64,000 nt of DNA from Stratiolaelaps scimitus (lineage: Eukaryota; Arthropoda; Arachnida; Mesostigmata; Laelapidae), in assembly GCA_019614645.1 (NCBI GenBank), contig JABWDB010000031.1, positions 1,860,001 through 1,924,000 on the forward strand, in the 5' to 3' direction. Shown here one piece after another: positions 1 to 11,599 of this stretch. The notes below the pieces were generated by a model. That model was given only the letters and a program-made list of their open reading frames with translations. It made no database searches and was not told the origin of the DNA. Position numbers and translations under genes: made by a program. Numbering within the stretch: the first letter of the stretch is position 1; the number at the start of each line of letters is the position of its first letter.

Positions 1-2760
1 GTGTCTTCGTCCGGCTCCTCCACCGGGCTTCGGCTTAGGGCGTCAGCATGCTCCATTGCTGCGCCAGGTCTATGACGTATCTTGAAAGTAAATTCAACCA
101 GCTGGTCTAGCCATCGGACTATCTGCGGAGTGGGCGGACTGGACTTCAGCGCGGCCACAGCATTACAGTCGGGGAGCTCGAGGAGCTCTCTCTACCCATC
201 TACTTGGTCGGCCTGGTCGTCGTCATCCCCGACCCCCGCCGTTGGTCGTCGTCGAAGCCATCTCGGCGCATCTCCAAAACGAGCCCTGCGGGCCTCCTCG
301 AGCCTGGTTTTCTCGGCCATCGTCTAGTCCAAGAAACGGCAGATTTCCCGCCATCCCTCCGCCGCGGTCATCATTTGGTCCACCATCTCCTCAATGGACT
401 GCCGGCCAGTAACGGCGGCCCCTCCCTCATCTCTGACTCCTCTGAGGGCCGGGCATCGCAGAACGCTGTGTTCCACGACCTCGTCCTCCTCCGAGTCGCA
501 TAGCACGCAGGTGGCAACTAGTTCGATACCCTCGGCCTCGGCTTTGGATCCTTGTTATGAACGTCTGGAACTGGCCGTGGCCAGTCAGCACCTGAGAGGT
601 CCCGTAGGACTGCTCGCCGTGATCGCACTGGTACCATCTCTTCAGGTCCGGTATCAGCCGTTTGGTCCAACGGCCCCGGGTTGGTCTCCCAGAGTTGACT
701 ACCTGCCATTCATTCTGTCATAATGCCATGGTCTTGTTCCTTGCGTGCGTCAGGTCGAGGATGGGGTCGCGCCATCGCTCGGCGCCCTCGCTGGCCAGTA
801 AGTCCCATGGCAGCATCCTCGACAGGGTCAAGAGGGCTTCCGTGGCCACCGGTCGCTATGCCGCCCGTAACGTCTCTCTCGCCTTTTGCGTCCTCAGCCC
901 CATATCGGTCCACACTGGTGCTCCGTAGAGCGCTGTGGACTCCGCAACGCTGGCCAGAAGCCGCCGTTTCTCTTCCGAGCAGCCTCCGATTCGTGGCAGG
1001 AGGAGACTCGCCCCTACTTTGGCCGCTTTCTTAGCCACGTACTCGATGTGAGCCTTGCCTGTCAGACCCTTATCGAGAACCACCCCGAGGTATTTCACCT
1101 TCTTCCCGAGCTCAACTGGGTGTCCGTCGTACCTTCTTGGTCGGTCTGCGGCCTGTTAGGTACAGCGCCTCCGTCTTGTGCGGTGCCAGGCTGAGAGAGG
1201 GGTTTTTCATCCATGCTGACACCTGCGCCAAGGCTTCATTGGCGGCATACGTTATTGCCTCTGCGTCTCGTGCCGTTACGATGAGCGCTAGGTCATCCGC
1301 GTAGGCGACCATTTCCAGTCCCGGTGGGAGGTCAGGCAGCTCCAGTACCCCGTCGTAGGCTAGATTCCACAGGATCGGACCCAGATCCGACCCCTGTGGA
1401 ACCCCTGCAGTGACCTCGTACTCGTGCACCCCTGCCGACAGCCGTCTTTCCGAGAGGTAGGACGAGACTACCCGGCGCAGGTAGGGGGATATCCCTTTCC
1501 GTTCCATCGCTTCGAGGGCCGCCTTCCACGACATCGAGTTAAAAGCATTCGTGACATCGAGCAGGATAAGGAGAACCAAGTCCCTGGTTTTCCGGGTCCT
1601 CCTATTCTCCTCACTCGCCCGCTGAAGTATCCTCTCGATCGCTCGTAGGGTTGACTTTCCTTTTCGGAAGCCGTGTTGTGCTTCGGACAGCGCCCCTTTT
1701 TTTGTCAATTTCCTGGTTCATCCATGTCACGATGATACTTTCTAGCAGTTTACCGATGGTATCCAGGAGGCAGATGGGGCGGCAAGCTCCACCCCCTCCC
1801 TTCGGGATGAGCACCAGGTTTGCCATCTTCCACACGCTTAGGAAGAGACCCGTCCGTAACAGCCTTGTCGTTAACCCTTGAATTAATCGAGGCCAGCGTT
1901 TGGCCAGCGCTCGAACTGCTTCCGGGGGTACGCCGTCCGGCCCGGGAGCCTTGCCCGGGGACAGGCGTTCGTGGGCCGTTTCCAGTTCTTCCAGCGTGAC
2001 TGGGGGGATTTCTTCCTCGTCCTCCTCGCCACTTTCCGCTCCGATCCTGACCCGAGCCACCGCCTCGTCCGCACCTCGCCACGGGTGGGTGGGAAACAGA
2101 ATGCGAACCTGCTCCGCCATCACATCGGGCGGGAGTTTCGGGGTGGGTGCCCTGATCTTACCGCGCACGATCCTGTATGGGAGCCCCCATACGTCCTGTT
2201 CCACGTCCTCTATCAGCTTCTTCCAAGCCGCTTTCTTGCTCGTTCGTATAAGCTTTTGTAGTGCCTCGCGGTCCGCCTTGTAGGCTTCCCATTGTGGCCT
2301 CGTCAATTCGTCGATGTCCAGCTGCTCGCCCTGTCTGATTCTTCTGGCTAGCCAGCCCCTCTGTCGGCTGTACGCCCTACGCCAGCGGGTGCACTTAGCC
2401 CTGGCTCCCGCCACTTCTGGGTTCCACCAGTAGACGGGCCTGCGGTTTCCCCCTCCGTGTACCGACACGGAGGGGGCGGCAACGCTGATCGCCCTGCCTT
2501 CCTACACGCTGTCCTCAGCGCCTCGACGAGGTCCAGGTCTTCGACCGTGTCTGGTCTGAGCCCTTGATACCTCTCGTCGATGGTCTCGATAAACCGTTTT
2601 TTGTCTAGTTTGCGCCATTGCCAGCGCTCCTGGGTTGGGGGGGGGGGCTCCGTCGCTTCTTCCCCACGCACCTCGACGAGGATGTAGCGGTGGTCACTTC
2701 TGTTTTCTTCCGTGCTCACTCGCCATCCTTCGATTCTTCCGAAAGCCGTTTCATTTGCCA
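1..2760 (-). mobile_element. R1-clade non-LTR retrotransposon (LINE), 5'-truncated, 3' end beyond the window
   Basis: The minus strand encodes, in order, the end of an apurinic-type endonuclease domain (SDHRYI motif near 2695), a linker with RRPVYWW, the RT start (GKAPGPDGVPPEAV), fingers/palm motifs (AGVPQG and YADDLALI, around 1290-1420) and a C-terminal CX2CX9HX4C zinc knuckle at about 470-515. This order is typical of R1-clade elements. The copy is dead: the frame changes near 2465, 1690 and 1110, and a TAG at about 324 interrupts the C-terminal tail, after which reading stays open in the same frame (MAEKTRLEEARRARFG). It is visibly GC-richer than the surrounding DNA. It is related to, but clearly diverged from, the LINE at 29468-32860. 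The 5' breakpoint lies inside the endonuclease domain and joins an LTR-element gag gene. The 3' end runs off the left edge. Confidence 0.9.
1112..2468 (-). pseudogene. Reverse transcriptase portion of the R1-clade LINE (frameshifted)
   Basis: Two overlapping open segments (2468-1611 and 1708-1112) together cover the RT domain. The first ends in GKLLESIIVTWMNQEIDKK; the second starts at TKKGALSEAQHGFRKGKST and carries LDVTNAFNS, KGISPYLRRVVSSYLS, AGVPQGSDLGP and VAYADDLALIV. The switch lies at an A7/G4 homopolymer run near 1690, a typical slippage site. The palm YADD aspartates are intact, so loss of function comes from the frame breaks rather than from catalytic substitutions. A further open piece at 1098-856 (YLGVVLDKGL, STALYGAPVW) is the RT-connection region. 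Confidence 0.85.
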
Positions 2761-3673
2761 TCCACAAAGGTCTCTGTGGCGGTGTACGCTCGACGGTGCT
2801 TCGGCGTGGCTCACCACTAATTCCTTGCTGTGTGTTGAAGAGAGGCTGCCTCGGGCTAGGTTGCGTGCCTCTTGATCGCGCATTAAAATGGGCGGACCGC
2901 TGATTAAGCTGAGGACAGCGGGAACGTTTATGCGCGTGCTGATGACAGATAAAACACACGACAATATTAGTTCTTGAGTTGTCGCTATTTTGGTACACAT
3001 TAGAGCCGCCGTGATTCCGTAGATGCTTCTCTAGGTTCATGGTTCTTTCAATATGCCTCACTAGTGACGGGGTGTCGGCATGGTCACGACCGCTTATCTC
3101 GTGCACCAGGAACCGATATTCCGGCCTCAAACCTCGTAAGATTTGATCCTTCACGTCGTCTTGACCCATGTTCAATTGCAGAGCAATTGCCTCCTTCCTA
3201 AACGCGTACTCTTCTACCGGCTCATGCCGTCCCTGTACACAACTCTGTAGTTGGTCGAGCAATGCACCGATGTGCTGTTTTCGAGAGAACGCAGCTAAGA
3301 ACTTGGCCTTCCACTCCTTGTAAGTCGCTTCTTTCGCGCCGTGGTTACGATGCCACAGGCGAGCTGCCCCTACCACCTTAATCAGCAGCACACCTTTTAC
3401 TTGTGCTTCCGTCCACTGACCTATTTCTTGAGCCAGTTCAGATCGTCGAATCCACTCCTCGGCCATTAGCTCTCCCTTTCCTGAGAACTCTTCTAAGTTC
3501 ATCGACACATCGGCAACGGGTCTACTGCTTCCTTGTCTCTGAACGCCGTCCGCCACGCTACCTGATACTCCGGCGCCTGTGTCTGCCGCTGACAAAGCTC
3601 ATTTCACAAACCGACTCATAAACTCCATCATGTGCCGGTCAAACTCAGCTTCAGCCGTACTGTTCGTGGCCAT
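2761..3673 (-). pseudogene. gag gene remnant of an LTR retrotransposon (Ty3/Gypsy-like)
   Basis: A retrotransposon gag capsid region is readable (WHRNHGAKEATYKEWKAKFL, then ALLDQLQSCVQGRHEPVEEY) followed by a classic CCHC knuckle, CX2CX4HX4C (C-F-I-C ... H ... C), about 214-227 codons into the open part. An ATG at 3673-3671 is in frame with it; the short N-terminal stretch from that ATG ends at a TGA at 3601-3599, after which the same frame continues open, so an in-frame nonsense mutation is likely. No protease, RT or integrase follows, because the LINE at 1-2760 interrupts the gene. I could not identify LTRs or a primer binding site upstream (3700-4400). Confidence 0.75.
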
Positions 3674-4510
3674 GGTGCTCTTTCAAGGCGCTTCACCCTA
3701 AGCCAATAACGTTTCGCTATCACCACTCACACTTCTGATTTGAAAGAGAATGGTCGAGAGTTGGGCTAGGCTAGTGATAGGAAACATTGACAAGTCTGGC
3801 ACGAGTCATTGGTACAACCGTATCCGTTTATTTTCTGTCAGTGTCGACCTTCACGGTTGAGCCACGTCTTCATACTGCTCCGATGGTCGGTATCTATATA
3901 TTTTTAAACGTTAGGGGACTTCCCCTCCCCTCTCGCACTACGTAGATTCACAAGCGCACGCAGTGCCACCACACACCACCACCACCACCATCGTACACAT
4001 TCACATCATAATGCGTATCACTCTACCATCGCGTGCGCTCTACCTACTTCTCTGCTTACAGATGTATAAGAAGTTTGTCTACCAGTGGACAGGTGCACAC
4101 GCATATAGAGCTAAGGATCAGAGATATTTATCTATCAGGCTATAGCCAATGAGGAAATTGCGTTGTTGACTTGTAAAGTAATGCTAATTATTAATGGAAG
4201 TAAATATTCCTCCTACTCTCAACTGTCTATTTCGTGGCTTGAGTTTCAGGTTTGCCCATTCATGTCAATGAAATGTCAAAGTCAGGCGTGACTTTTATGT
4301 GTTTCAATCGCGGAGAACGAGATCGGGTGGGCGGGGGACGATTGGGTGTGCTATTACGACACTAAGTTGTAATACAGACACTATTGTCTCCACATAACAG
4401 CGAGGTAAACGACGTTATCCTCGAAACACTCATACATATGACATAATGAGTCGGAAAATACCCGCCTATCTATTTCTGGACACAATGTTAACAATTTACC
4501 GATACAATTA

Positions 4511-4557
<47 letters not shown>

Positions 4558-6079
4558 TACAATTACATTATAATTACTATATAAATCACCACTCCGAATT
4601 TCAGCAGGGCGTTTTGAAGCGGATATTTGTTGCGTGTCACAATTCCTGAGGAGTTCAGATCTCAAAAAGGATTTCAGAAAATTCTGCATTTATTCTATCA
4701 AGGAACGTGGCTGTTTGCTCAGTGGTGACAGTCTTACTTACACGGCCAACGAGGAAGACAACAATGCAACACCGTCCAACAGTATTCAAATGAGTATTCC
4801 TACAGGCTCGGCTCGCAAGTGTGCTCCCTCTCTCTCCGTCAGAGGCGTTACATCGAGGCACAGGTCAGGTCGATAACGAGAAGGCCCGGCTAGAGTTTAC
4901 AGGAAGAGAAAAAGCTGAATACGTGCATATACTGCAAAAGCAGCACTCTTTATCTATGAGAGAAAGTTCAGTCTATTCATGTTATTTTGTTTCGGTGGAC
5001 TGACGGACGAAACAGAAAAAGTGAATTCTCAGGAAGACGCAACATTCACCTCGAAGCACGTTGTTATCTCACGCCTATTGTTGGAGATGCTTTCATTAAA
5101 ATAAAATTATAGCCTAATGAATAGTAGAAACAAAAAAGGGGCTTAGCACGAACAGGAGCCACTACGTCTATGACTCGCCGGGCCATTGGTCGACACCTTA
5201 AATAACTGCGCCAGAGTAGATATTGGTTCATATTGAATGAAGTAGGCCATTTAGCTTGTTGTTGTATTCAATTCATAGTTTATTCACGCAACTGCATTTT
5301 TGCAACACTTAAGTTCTCGCATTATATATATATATATATAACATTGGCAAACCTCAGACCGAAGTTAAATATAAATAATGGTTCTTCGAGCCGTTTCCTA
5401 GTCACAGTTTCCTTTGAAATTCAAATTTGATAGATTTGACAGTATGTTTGCATCCTAAATTCACTCAGAGCTGCTCTTTACGGCAGACTTTACAAAACTG
5501 AAAAAGATTCTCTATAACTAATTAAATGTCCTTCATCGGATTCGAAAACGGTTTGATCCGGTATGACCTCCGTCAAAAGACATTCGAGTTTGATGTTCGA
5601 TACTTGAGAATTTAAATGCTGATCATGTGGACGTAACAGCGTTCACACAAACACAAAAATGTACATACATATGTACATCTCTGCTTTAGTGATCAGCCTT
5701 GTTAGCTATGTTTTACAAAATAGAACAATATGCATTATAGTATATATGTATATATATAAGCACAGAATGGCATCTGACACAAGGCATCGCGGCTGTGCCG
5801 AAGATTCCCGCTCATTCACACTGAATGTAGCGAATGCAGAGATATGTAGTTGCCATCCGTCTTTTCATGGGTATGTATGATTCATTAACACGTTCGTAAC
5901 ACATGGTGGAAGCAGTGAACTGCATTGTCTAATGAATGCAAATCCAATGAGAAACAATTAACTTGACATGAAATGCAGTGAATAAAGAATGGTCTTCGAT
6001 AATTCCCTATTTACTGACACATTCAGCGCAACCGAAAATGACAGGTCAACAAAAACCATTACAGCGTCCAATAAATCGA
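3674..6079. other. Gene-free interval
   Basis: No ORF with a recognisable domain. It contains (TA)n tracts at 4513-4554 and 5323-5341 and otherwise AT-rich unique-looking DNA. The first few hundred bases may include the rest of the LTR element's 5' end, but no terminal repeat could be paired because its partner is not in the window. Confidence 0.5.
4513..4554. repeat. (TA)n microsatellite
   Basis: An uninterrupted run of about 21 TA units, one of roughly twenty such tracts in the window. Confidence 0.97.
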
Positions 6080-8127
6080 TATTAGGCATATGACCACATT
6101 CTACGCTGGGTACTTCGAGAGTCCACAAGTAATAGACTTCTGTAGGATATATCAGAATGCGAAAGCGTGGATGAGATGTACAACGTACTCGCACAGCACA
6201 TTCGTGAACTGATAGTAAAACATACTCCAATACGAATGAACCACGTACATCCAACGACTGCACAAGTACGGAAGCTCCACGACTCCCTCAACGAAGCTAC
6301 AGACGAAGGGACGATTGAATTTCTTCAGAAAGAAATAGCCAAGGTGTCGAAACGGGAGCGAATCATAAGAGAACATGCCATCCTCCGCAACCCCAGCAAC
6401 AAGGCCATCCATAACTATGTACGTAGACGGATCGTGATTAACGATACTCTCAGCTCACTACAGCGCAGCGATGGCACTTTTACCACTGACGACAAAGAAA
6501 AGGCCGAGATATTAAAAAGGCATTTCGAAGCAACGTACCCAAGCAACGATGAGCTGAAGCAACGTCAAAGCAGAGAACCACCCGCTCTGCCAGAAGGACC
6601 CCTAAGGCTCACTGTTCACGACGTAGATGTAAGTGCGGAAAACATTCACCGTCACCTACGAAAACTACAGTCGAAGTTAAGTTCCACACCAGACGACATA
6701 CCATCCTACGTGATGAAGAAACTGGGGCTATCGGTCTGTGTCCCTCTCTCTTGGGTCTTTAGAAAGTCTGTCGATAATGCCACGATTCCAGATGTTTTCC
6801 GCTCAGCAATAGTATGTCCAGTACATAAGAAAGGCTCTAAGACCGATCCCAGAAACAAGAGGCCGGTTTCGCTAACAGTTATAGCATGCAAACTTCTGGA
6901 AAGCATCATATCTAAGGCTATCTACGACAATGCCAATGCCCAAGGCCTCATCAGTGAAACCCAATATGCATATAGGCCCGGATACAGCACGGTGCTCCAG
7001 CTGATAGACACACAATTCGATTGGGCCCGCGAAATCAACGCGTCGCGCTGTTTTGACGCCATCTTCTTCGACTTCAAATCGGCGTTTGAAAGAGTCACAC
7101 ATACAAAACTAATTGCTATGCTTCCACGCTTCGGAGTCGGCAAAATTCTAGTTGACTGGATCACTGATTTCCTTCGAAATAGAACCTTTCGAGTTCGAGT
7201 CAATGGACAGTATTCGGAAGAAACAAGCGTCACATCAGGGTGCCCTCAAGGAACCATTCTGGGACCCTTAATGTATATAAACTCTCTTACATATGCTCTC
7301 CCTCCCTCTGTATCTGTTAAAGTCTATGCTGACGATATTAAAATATACGCCCCCGTAGATACGCCTCAGCAGAGATCGGTGCTACAAAAAGCACTATACG
7401 ATTTTTATGAATGGGCAGGGCAGCTAGATCTCATGCTTTCGATCGAGAAATGCGCCGTGCTGCATTTTGGACACGGAAATACTAAACAAAAGTACTCCAT
7501 TGGTAGCATAGAACTTAAACCACAAAAATCTATTAGAGATCTAGGTATAATCACATCAACTAGTCTAAAATACTCTGAACATACTGCGGACGTTGCTCTT
7601 AAAGCTAGTCAGCGAAGCAATTGGATAATGCGCACGTTCACAATTGCCGATCCAAATCTATACGTACTACTGTTCAGAACCTACGTCGAACCTGTGATAA
7701 CCTATGCTGGGCCGGTCTGGCACCCAGGTCTCAAGAAAGATCAGGATCTTTTAACGAAAGTGTATAAAAAGTTTATAAGACGAGTGGCATATAAATGTAA
7801 ATGTGACAAAGAGAACATAAATATTGTAGATGCCGTCCAGCGTCTTAACGCCCTAGATAAAGTCTTGCTTCAAAAAATGATGTTGAATCAACCGACGATG
7901 GCTGCAAAAATATTTGATATTGTCGAAACTACGACAAGATCCAGAAGGAATATACTCCCAAAATTTATAGCCACGAAAAAATGTGTAAATGATTTATTCC
8001 CCTGGAGACTATCACGCGCACATCACGGGCACGCAACGTGCCAAAATTGAAAATGCACATAAGCGAGACTTGTAGCAATTATATATTATACCTTTGAATA
8101 AAGTGTTTGTTATTATTATTATTATAT
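6080..8127 (+). mobile_element. CR1/Jockey-like LINE, 5'-truncated
   Basis: A long RT reading frame is preceded, in a shifted frame from about 6080, by what looks like the last part of an endonuclease domain. It is followed by a short 3' UTR with AATAAA (in ttgaataaagtg, about 8093-8104) and a (TTA)n tail from 8110 to 8127. A 3' terminus made of short tandem repeats rather than poly(A) is known in CR1-like elements. No target-site duplication could be assigned because the 5' end is unclear. Clade placement rests on motif style only; Jockey is an alternative. Confidence 0.8.
6167..8050 (+). CDS. Reverse transcriptase ORF of the CR1-like LINE
   Basis: 627 codons stay open, which is notable for an otherwise truncated copy. 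Visible parts are the pre-RT linker (residues about 1-160), VCPVHKKGSKTDPRNKRPVS (about 220), FFDFKSAFERV (about 300), TSGCPQGTILGP (about 355), VKVYADDIKIYA (about 385, catalytic YADD) and the post-RT region with RDLGIITSTSLKYSEH and EPVITYAGPVWHPG. The codon at 6167 is GTG and a TAG lies just upstream in frame, so this is not a natural start; the true ORF began further 5' before a frameshift. Between LGP and the YADD box the usual LLF(I/L)LY-type stretch looks a few residues short, so activity is doubtful even though the frame is open. Confidence 0.85.
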   Translation: MDEMYNVLAQHIRELIVKHTPIRMNHVHPTTAQVRKLHDSLNEATDEGTIEFLQKEIAKVSKRERIIREHAILRNPSNKAIHNYVRRRIVINDTLSSLQRSDGTFTTDDKEKAEILKRHFEATYPSNDELKQRQSREPPALPEGPLRLTVHDVDVSAENIHRHLRKLQSKLSSTPDDIPSYVMKKLGLSVCVPLSWVFRKSVDNATIPDVFRSAIVCPVHKKGSKTDPRNKRPVSLTVIACKLLESIISKAIYDNANAQGLISETQYAYRPGYSTVLQLIDTQFDWAREINASRCFDAIFFDFKSAFERVTHTKLIAMLPRFGVGKILVDWITDFLRNRTFRVRVNGQYSEETSVTSGCPQGTILGPLMYINSLTYALPPSVSVKVYADDIKIYAPVDTPQQRSVLQKALYDFYEWAGQLDLMLSIEKCAVLHFGHGNTKQKYSIGSIELKPQKSIRDLGIITSTSLKYSEHTADVALKASQRSNWIMRTFTIADPNLYVLLFRTYVEPVITYAGPVWHPGLKKDQDLLTKVYKKFIRRVAYKCKCDKENINIVDAVQRLNALDKVLLQKMMLNQPTMAAKIFDIVETTTRSRRNILPKFIATKKCVNDLFPWRLSRAHHGHATCQN

Positions 8128-8331
8128 ATATATAGTACCAGTGAATTAGGAAAGACCCACCTGTTAGAAGAAAAAGCTGTATATGTGCTCAACAAATGAT
8201 GAGTTTGATGTTATGGAACTCGGTTGTGCGTTATGTGGTCAGTGACCATCTTTTACGCACTTCATAGACTAATATACATAGCACTGTCATCAGAAGTTTG
8301 CAAAAGAACATAATGAACACTATGGTGATAT

Positions 8332-8505
8332 ATTTTTTTTTTTTTAGAGGAGGAGGAAATTTTCTTCAAATGCACGGTTACCACCAGAGTCATTGCAATC
8401 TCCATGAAAGTGGGCCGATCCAATGCAGGGGGGTTGACGTGGATGACAAAACGCCTCTGCCTGCTAAAACCATCCTCTGCTGAGAGTGTATCTCTTCCCC
8501 CTAAT
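8332..8505. repeat. Dispersed repeat family B, copy 1
   Basis: A poly(T) run followed by about 160 bp that recurs at 57144-57303. Shared words include aggaaattttctt-like sequence, gggccg(a/g)tccantgcaggg, gacgtggatgacaaaacg and ccatcctctg. No coding potential or tRNA promoter boxes seen. The leading poly(T) suggests a retroposed copy on the minus strand, but target-site duplications were not found. Confidence 0.7.
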
Positions 8506-8832
8506 GCTATGGTGATCTGACAGCACTGGACCGTCCAGCTATGATTGTATCAGACGTGTGAATGTTCCTGGAGAGCGATGGGAAAGTTTCCTTCAGCGCG
8601 GATGCCACAAGTGGACGGGTTGAACAACTCAAGGTCAGAGCCGCAGCTCCGTCCGGCATCGATTTCAGCTTCAGGAGAAGATGAAGAGCCACGTGAAACT
8701 GATTGTGGCAGGCAAGTTGTTGTTTATGAAAAACGTCTCGAAACTAAAGAGAACAACGGGAAGGACCCACTACCTCTGCCACAGAATCATTATCGTTACC
8801 ACTTAATTCTATTTTCACCGAACTCACATGAC

Positions 8833-8833
<1 letters not shown>

Positions 8834-8865
<32 letters not shown>
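8834..8865. repeat. (TA)n microsatellite
   Basis: A run of about 16 TA units. Confidence 0.95.
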
Positions 8866-8866
<1 letters not shown>

Positions 8867-9134
8867 CGGGATTGAGATCCCTAACTGAAGGTTCGGCCCC
8901 GCTCCTTCAACTTAAGCTCCAGCTCGTCCCCGTCCTTGCTGTCTTCAGGCCCCGCCCCTTACTCCAGCCCAAGATGCCACTCCAGCCGTGCAAGCGTTGC
9001 GAGGGCAGATTCTCCCAGCGCAGCTTTAATAGGCCCATAACGATGCGCCACCCGGAGGTCCGTTTGGTGCCTCAACCAAGTCTACCACCTCTGGCGGCGA
9101 GGAAGATTACGAGAAAGGTTAGGATCCGCTACAG

Positions 9135-9350
9135 ATGATCCCCGAGCAACCGAATTTTGAATGTGAAGATTTTCCTTAGATATCCAATGGGGCAACGCAT
9201 TTTCTATTTTGGGCACGCTTACGGATTGGTGAAGTGGGGTCTCTTTGTTCTAGTTATTCTATTAAGAATATATAGTGGATGGTGCTCTTAGATGTATTTC
9301 ACCTTCAGCGGATAGCACAATTGTCGCCTACCTTTACAATTGAATAAATA
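9135..9350 (+). repeat. Dispersed repeat family C, copy 1
   Basis: Matches 14497-14700 over about 200 bp with many substitutions. Shared words include gaattttgaatgtgaag/gaatttttcg, ccttagatat(c/t)ca, cattttgggc, gaagtgg, ttctatt, cttagatg and ttataattaaataaat-like ends. Both copies end shortly after an AATAAA, which suggests the 3' end of a retroelement or a duplicated transcript end. Identity unknown. Confidence 0.65.
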
Positions 9351-9818
9351 TGTGAGACATACACATAAGTTGTTATAAGTGTTACAACAATTATTACCGC
9401 CGAAATTTCCCATGTAGTCGAATTTTCCTGATTTTATTTTGATATAACCGCTTACAGTGCTTCAAAATGCATTTTGAGCATTGACAAATCGTGCCGTAGT
9501 TCAGAAGGAGATCAATCGATAGGTTCTTAGGAAACCGCGGGACATCGATCGAATGAATGACTGATCCTCCTGTTTTGCCGGTGTCTCGTCGTGCGTTGAG
9601 ACAAAAACAAAATCATCTACAACCAGAGCAGCAAAAGTAAGTTAGTCTAAGTAAGTCGTCAAGTAAGCCGCCAAAGGCTCACTCCCGAAAGTATTGTCAA
9701 CATCGGGCTGGATTCGTTATAGAAAAATAGTCAAAATTCAATCCAAACACGTAAGAACATTGTAGCATGTCTATGGAATGATGACAGTTGGTTGCTGAAA
9801 CCATACATCCATTCCAAG

Positions 9819-11539
9819 ATGGCGACCTCCAGGTTGTTGCTGTGTAGGGCGGGCAATTTTCTGAAAAATTACTCGATTTTGAGCCGAAATCCAAGTAGCG
9901 GCATAGTCGGAGAGTCAGCAAACAATTCACGACAACTCTGGAGTTTCTTGAACATCATTTTCAACAAAGTCGACGAAAATAGAATCAAAGAGTGTGGACC
10001 GGATCGCGCGGCCTCTGAATGGTTAATCAGGTACTGTACTATATTGACAACAGCCTTCTGACTTCTTAAATTGAGTCACAACAACATCATTTTTTATATG
10101 TATATATATATATATATATAATATTAGTAGGCTTGCTAATGTAGTTCTACTTCAGAGAAAGCCATGCAGCACGCATGGAATATATTGTTCTTAGTTAAGC
10201 AATGCTTTTCTTGTAGAAACTGATTCGAATTTTTCACAGTGGGCTCTTGCCACATCTTGGAACTGTCGAGACGGACGTGTAAGCAACATTGAAAAGCAAA
10301 CCTTGACCATGCATAGCTTGATTTCACTATTGGTCTATTTTGTGGCAGGGTCCTGGGATGCGTATAATAAACATCACCGTTAGAGCAGCGAGCAGTCCCA
10401 AGGGACGTTCATCATTTGGTGTTTAGCTGAAACGTGTCCTCTAAATAAATATAAACCACTAATTTGTGTGAGGAGTAATCACAGGAAAAGCTCCCAACTT
10501 TTTTAATCTCCGTTTAAGTTTTGCCCGAAATTCTTCCTATAAGAACGCAGAAGTCAGCAGATCGAGCTGCAAAATCTGGCTGGCTTCATAAGCGATTCCG
10601 ACGTTTTGTAGAGCGTAGATTACTTGGAAGACATGATTTGCTTGGTAACTTGTTTTCGGCTGTAGCTTATTTTCGGCGGTTATAAATTTGGTAACTTATT
10701 AGCGGAAGTGAACAGTCTGGGGGGAAGGGGGTTGGTAAATCGCTGGCAAAAATTTAAAAAGTGATTTTTTCACATCGCTTGTTTTCGGTTGCTTTACATT
10801 TAATTTTTGTAATGTTTGTTTAATTTGTAATGTCTTGTTTTTGGGCTGGGTTTGCATACGTACATACATCTGTACCCAACACGGGATTTCCTTGACACTT
10901 TCTCCTTTTATCGTAGATGTGGAGCATCTGTACGCTGGAGAGGGTACGACAAATTTCACAATGACTACAACACACTACCATCAGGACAGACGACGATCGA
11001 GGCCATCGATGCCACTGATTCGTGTATCATGGATGTTGGATTCCCTTATCTCAGGTAGGCCAAGGGCTTCCAGCCGACATCCCCAGGGGTTCAATTACTG
11101 TACTGATGTCTCATAGTCAGATCCATATTGTACAGACGGCGTACAAACAGCTGGAACGCTAACGGAACGTACGAATGGTGCTTGCAAACAAATGTCGACA
11201 AACACTCCGTTGTATTCCAGGGGTCTGAAGAGTCTTCGGGAGATGAATTTGACCAAATGCTACTACGTCGATGATAACTGTCTCCGTCTGCTGGGATTAT
11301 ACCAGGGGAATCAAATTCGTCGGCTGAGAGTCGTGTCCTGCGGCAACATCTCAGACTCGGGGATTGCTAACCTCACCGCAATGAAATCCCTTGAGGAGCT
11401 ATATATGTACGATCTTCCAGCAGTAAAGAATCGAGATGAATCTATCAGGCTGCTTGATGAGGCTCTACCGAAATGCCGGATTGAATTTCCTGATCACCAT
11501 GAACCAGCTGAGGGTCACAACGATGCCAGCAAAGAATAG
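9819..11539 (+). CDS. DMAC2L: DMAC2L (ATP synthase factor B / ATP5S-like), mitochondrial
   Basis: Exons 9819-10030, 10917-11054 and 11221-11539 join in phase (212+138+319 nt) to give 222 residues, close to the vertebrate protein (about 200-215). The donors are gtactg and gtaggc; the acceptors are cgtag and ttccag. The ATG at 9819 begins an arginine-rich, acid-poor presequence (MATSRLLLCRAGNFLKNY) fitting mitochondrial import. Family hallmarks follow: FNKVDENRIKECGPDRAASE (about 47-66), RCGASVRWRGYDKFHNDYN (71 on), AIDATDSCIM, and leucine-rich repeats (LREMNLTKCYYVDDNCL, LRVVSCGNISDSGI, SLEELYMYDLP) in exon 3. In other animals this protein acts at the inner membrane with ATP synthase as coupling factor B. 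An AATAAA lies at 11758-11763 inside a retroelement-like tail. No frame breaks seen. Confidence 0.94.
10101..10120. repeat. (TA)n microsatellite in DMAC2L intron 1
   Basis: Ten TA units, about 70 bp downstream of the exon 1 donor. Confidence 0.9.
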
Positions 11540-11599
11540 AAACGCATCGACTCCAACGTCGAATGGGTTCTTGCACATGATGCAAAATCACTATACAGG

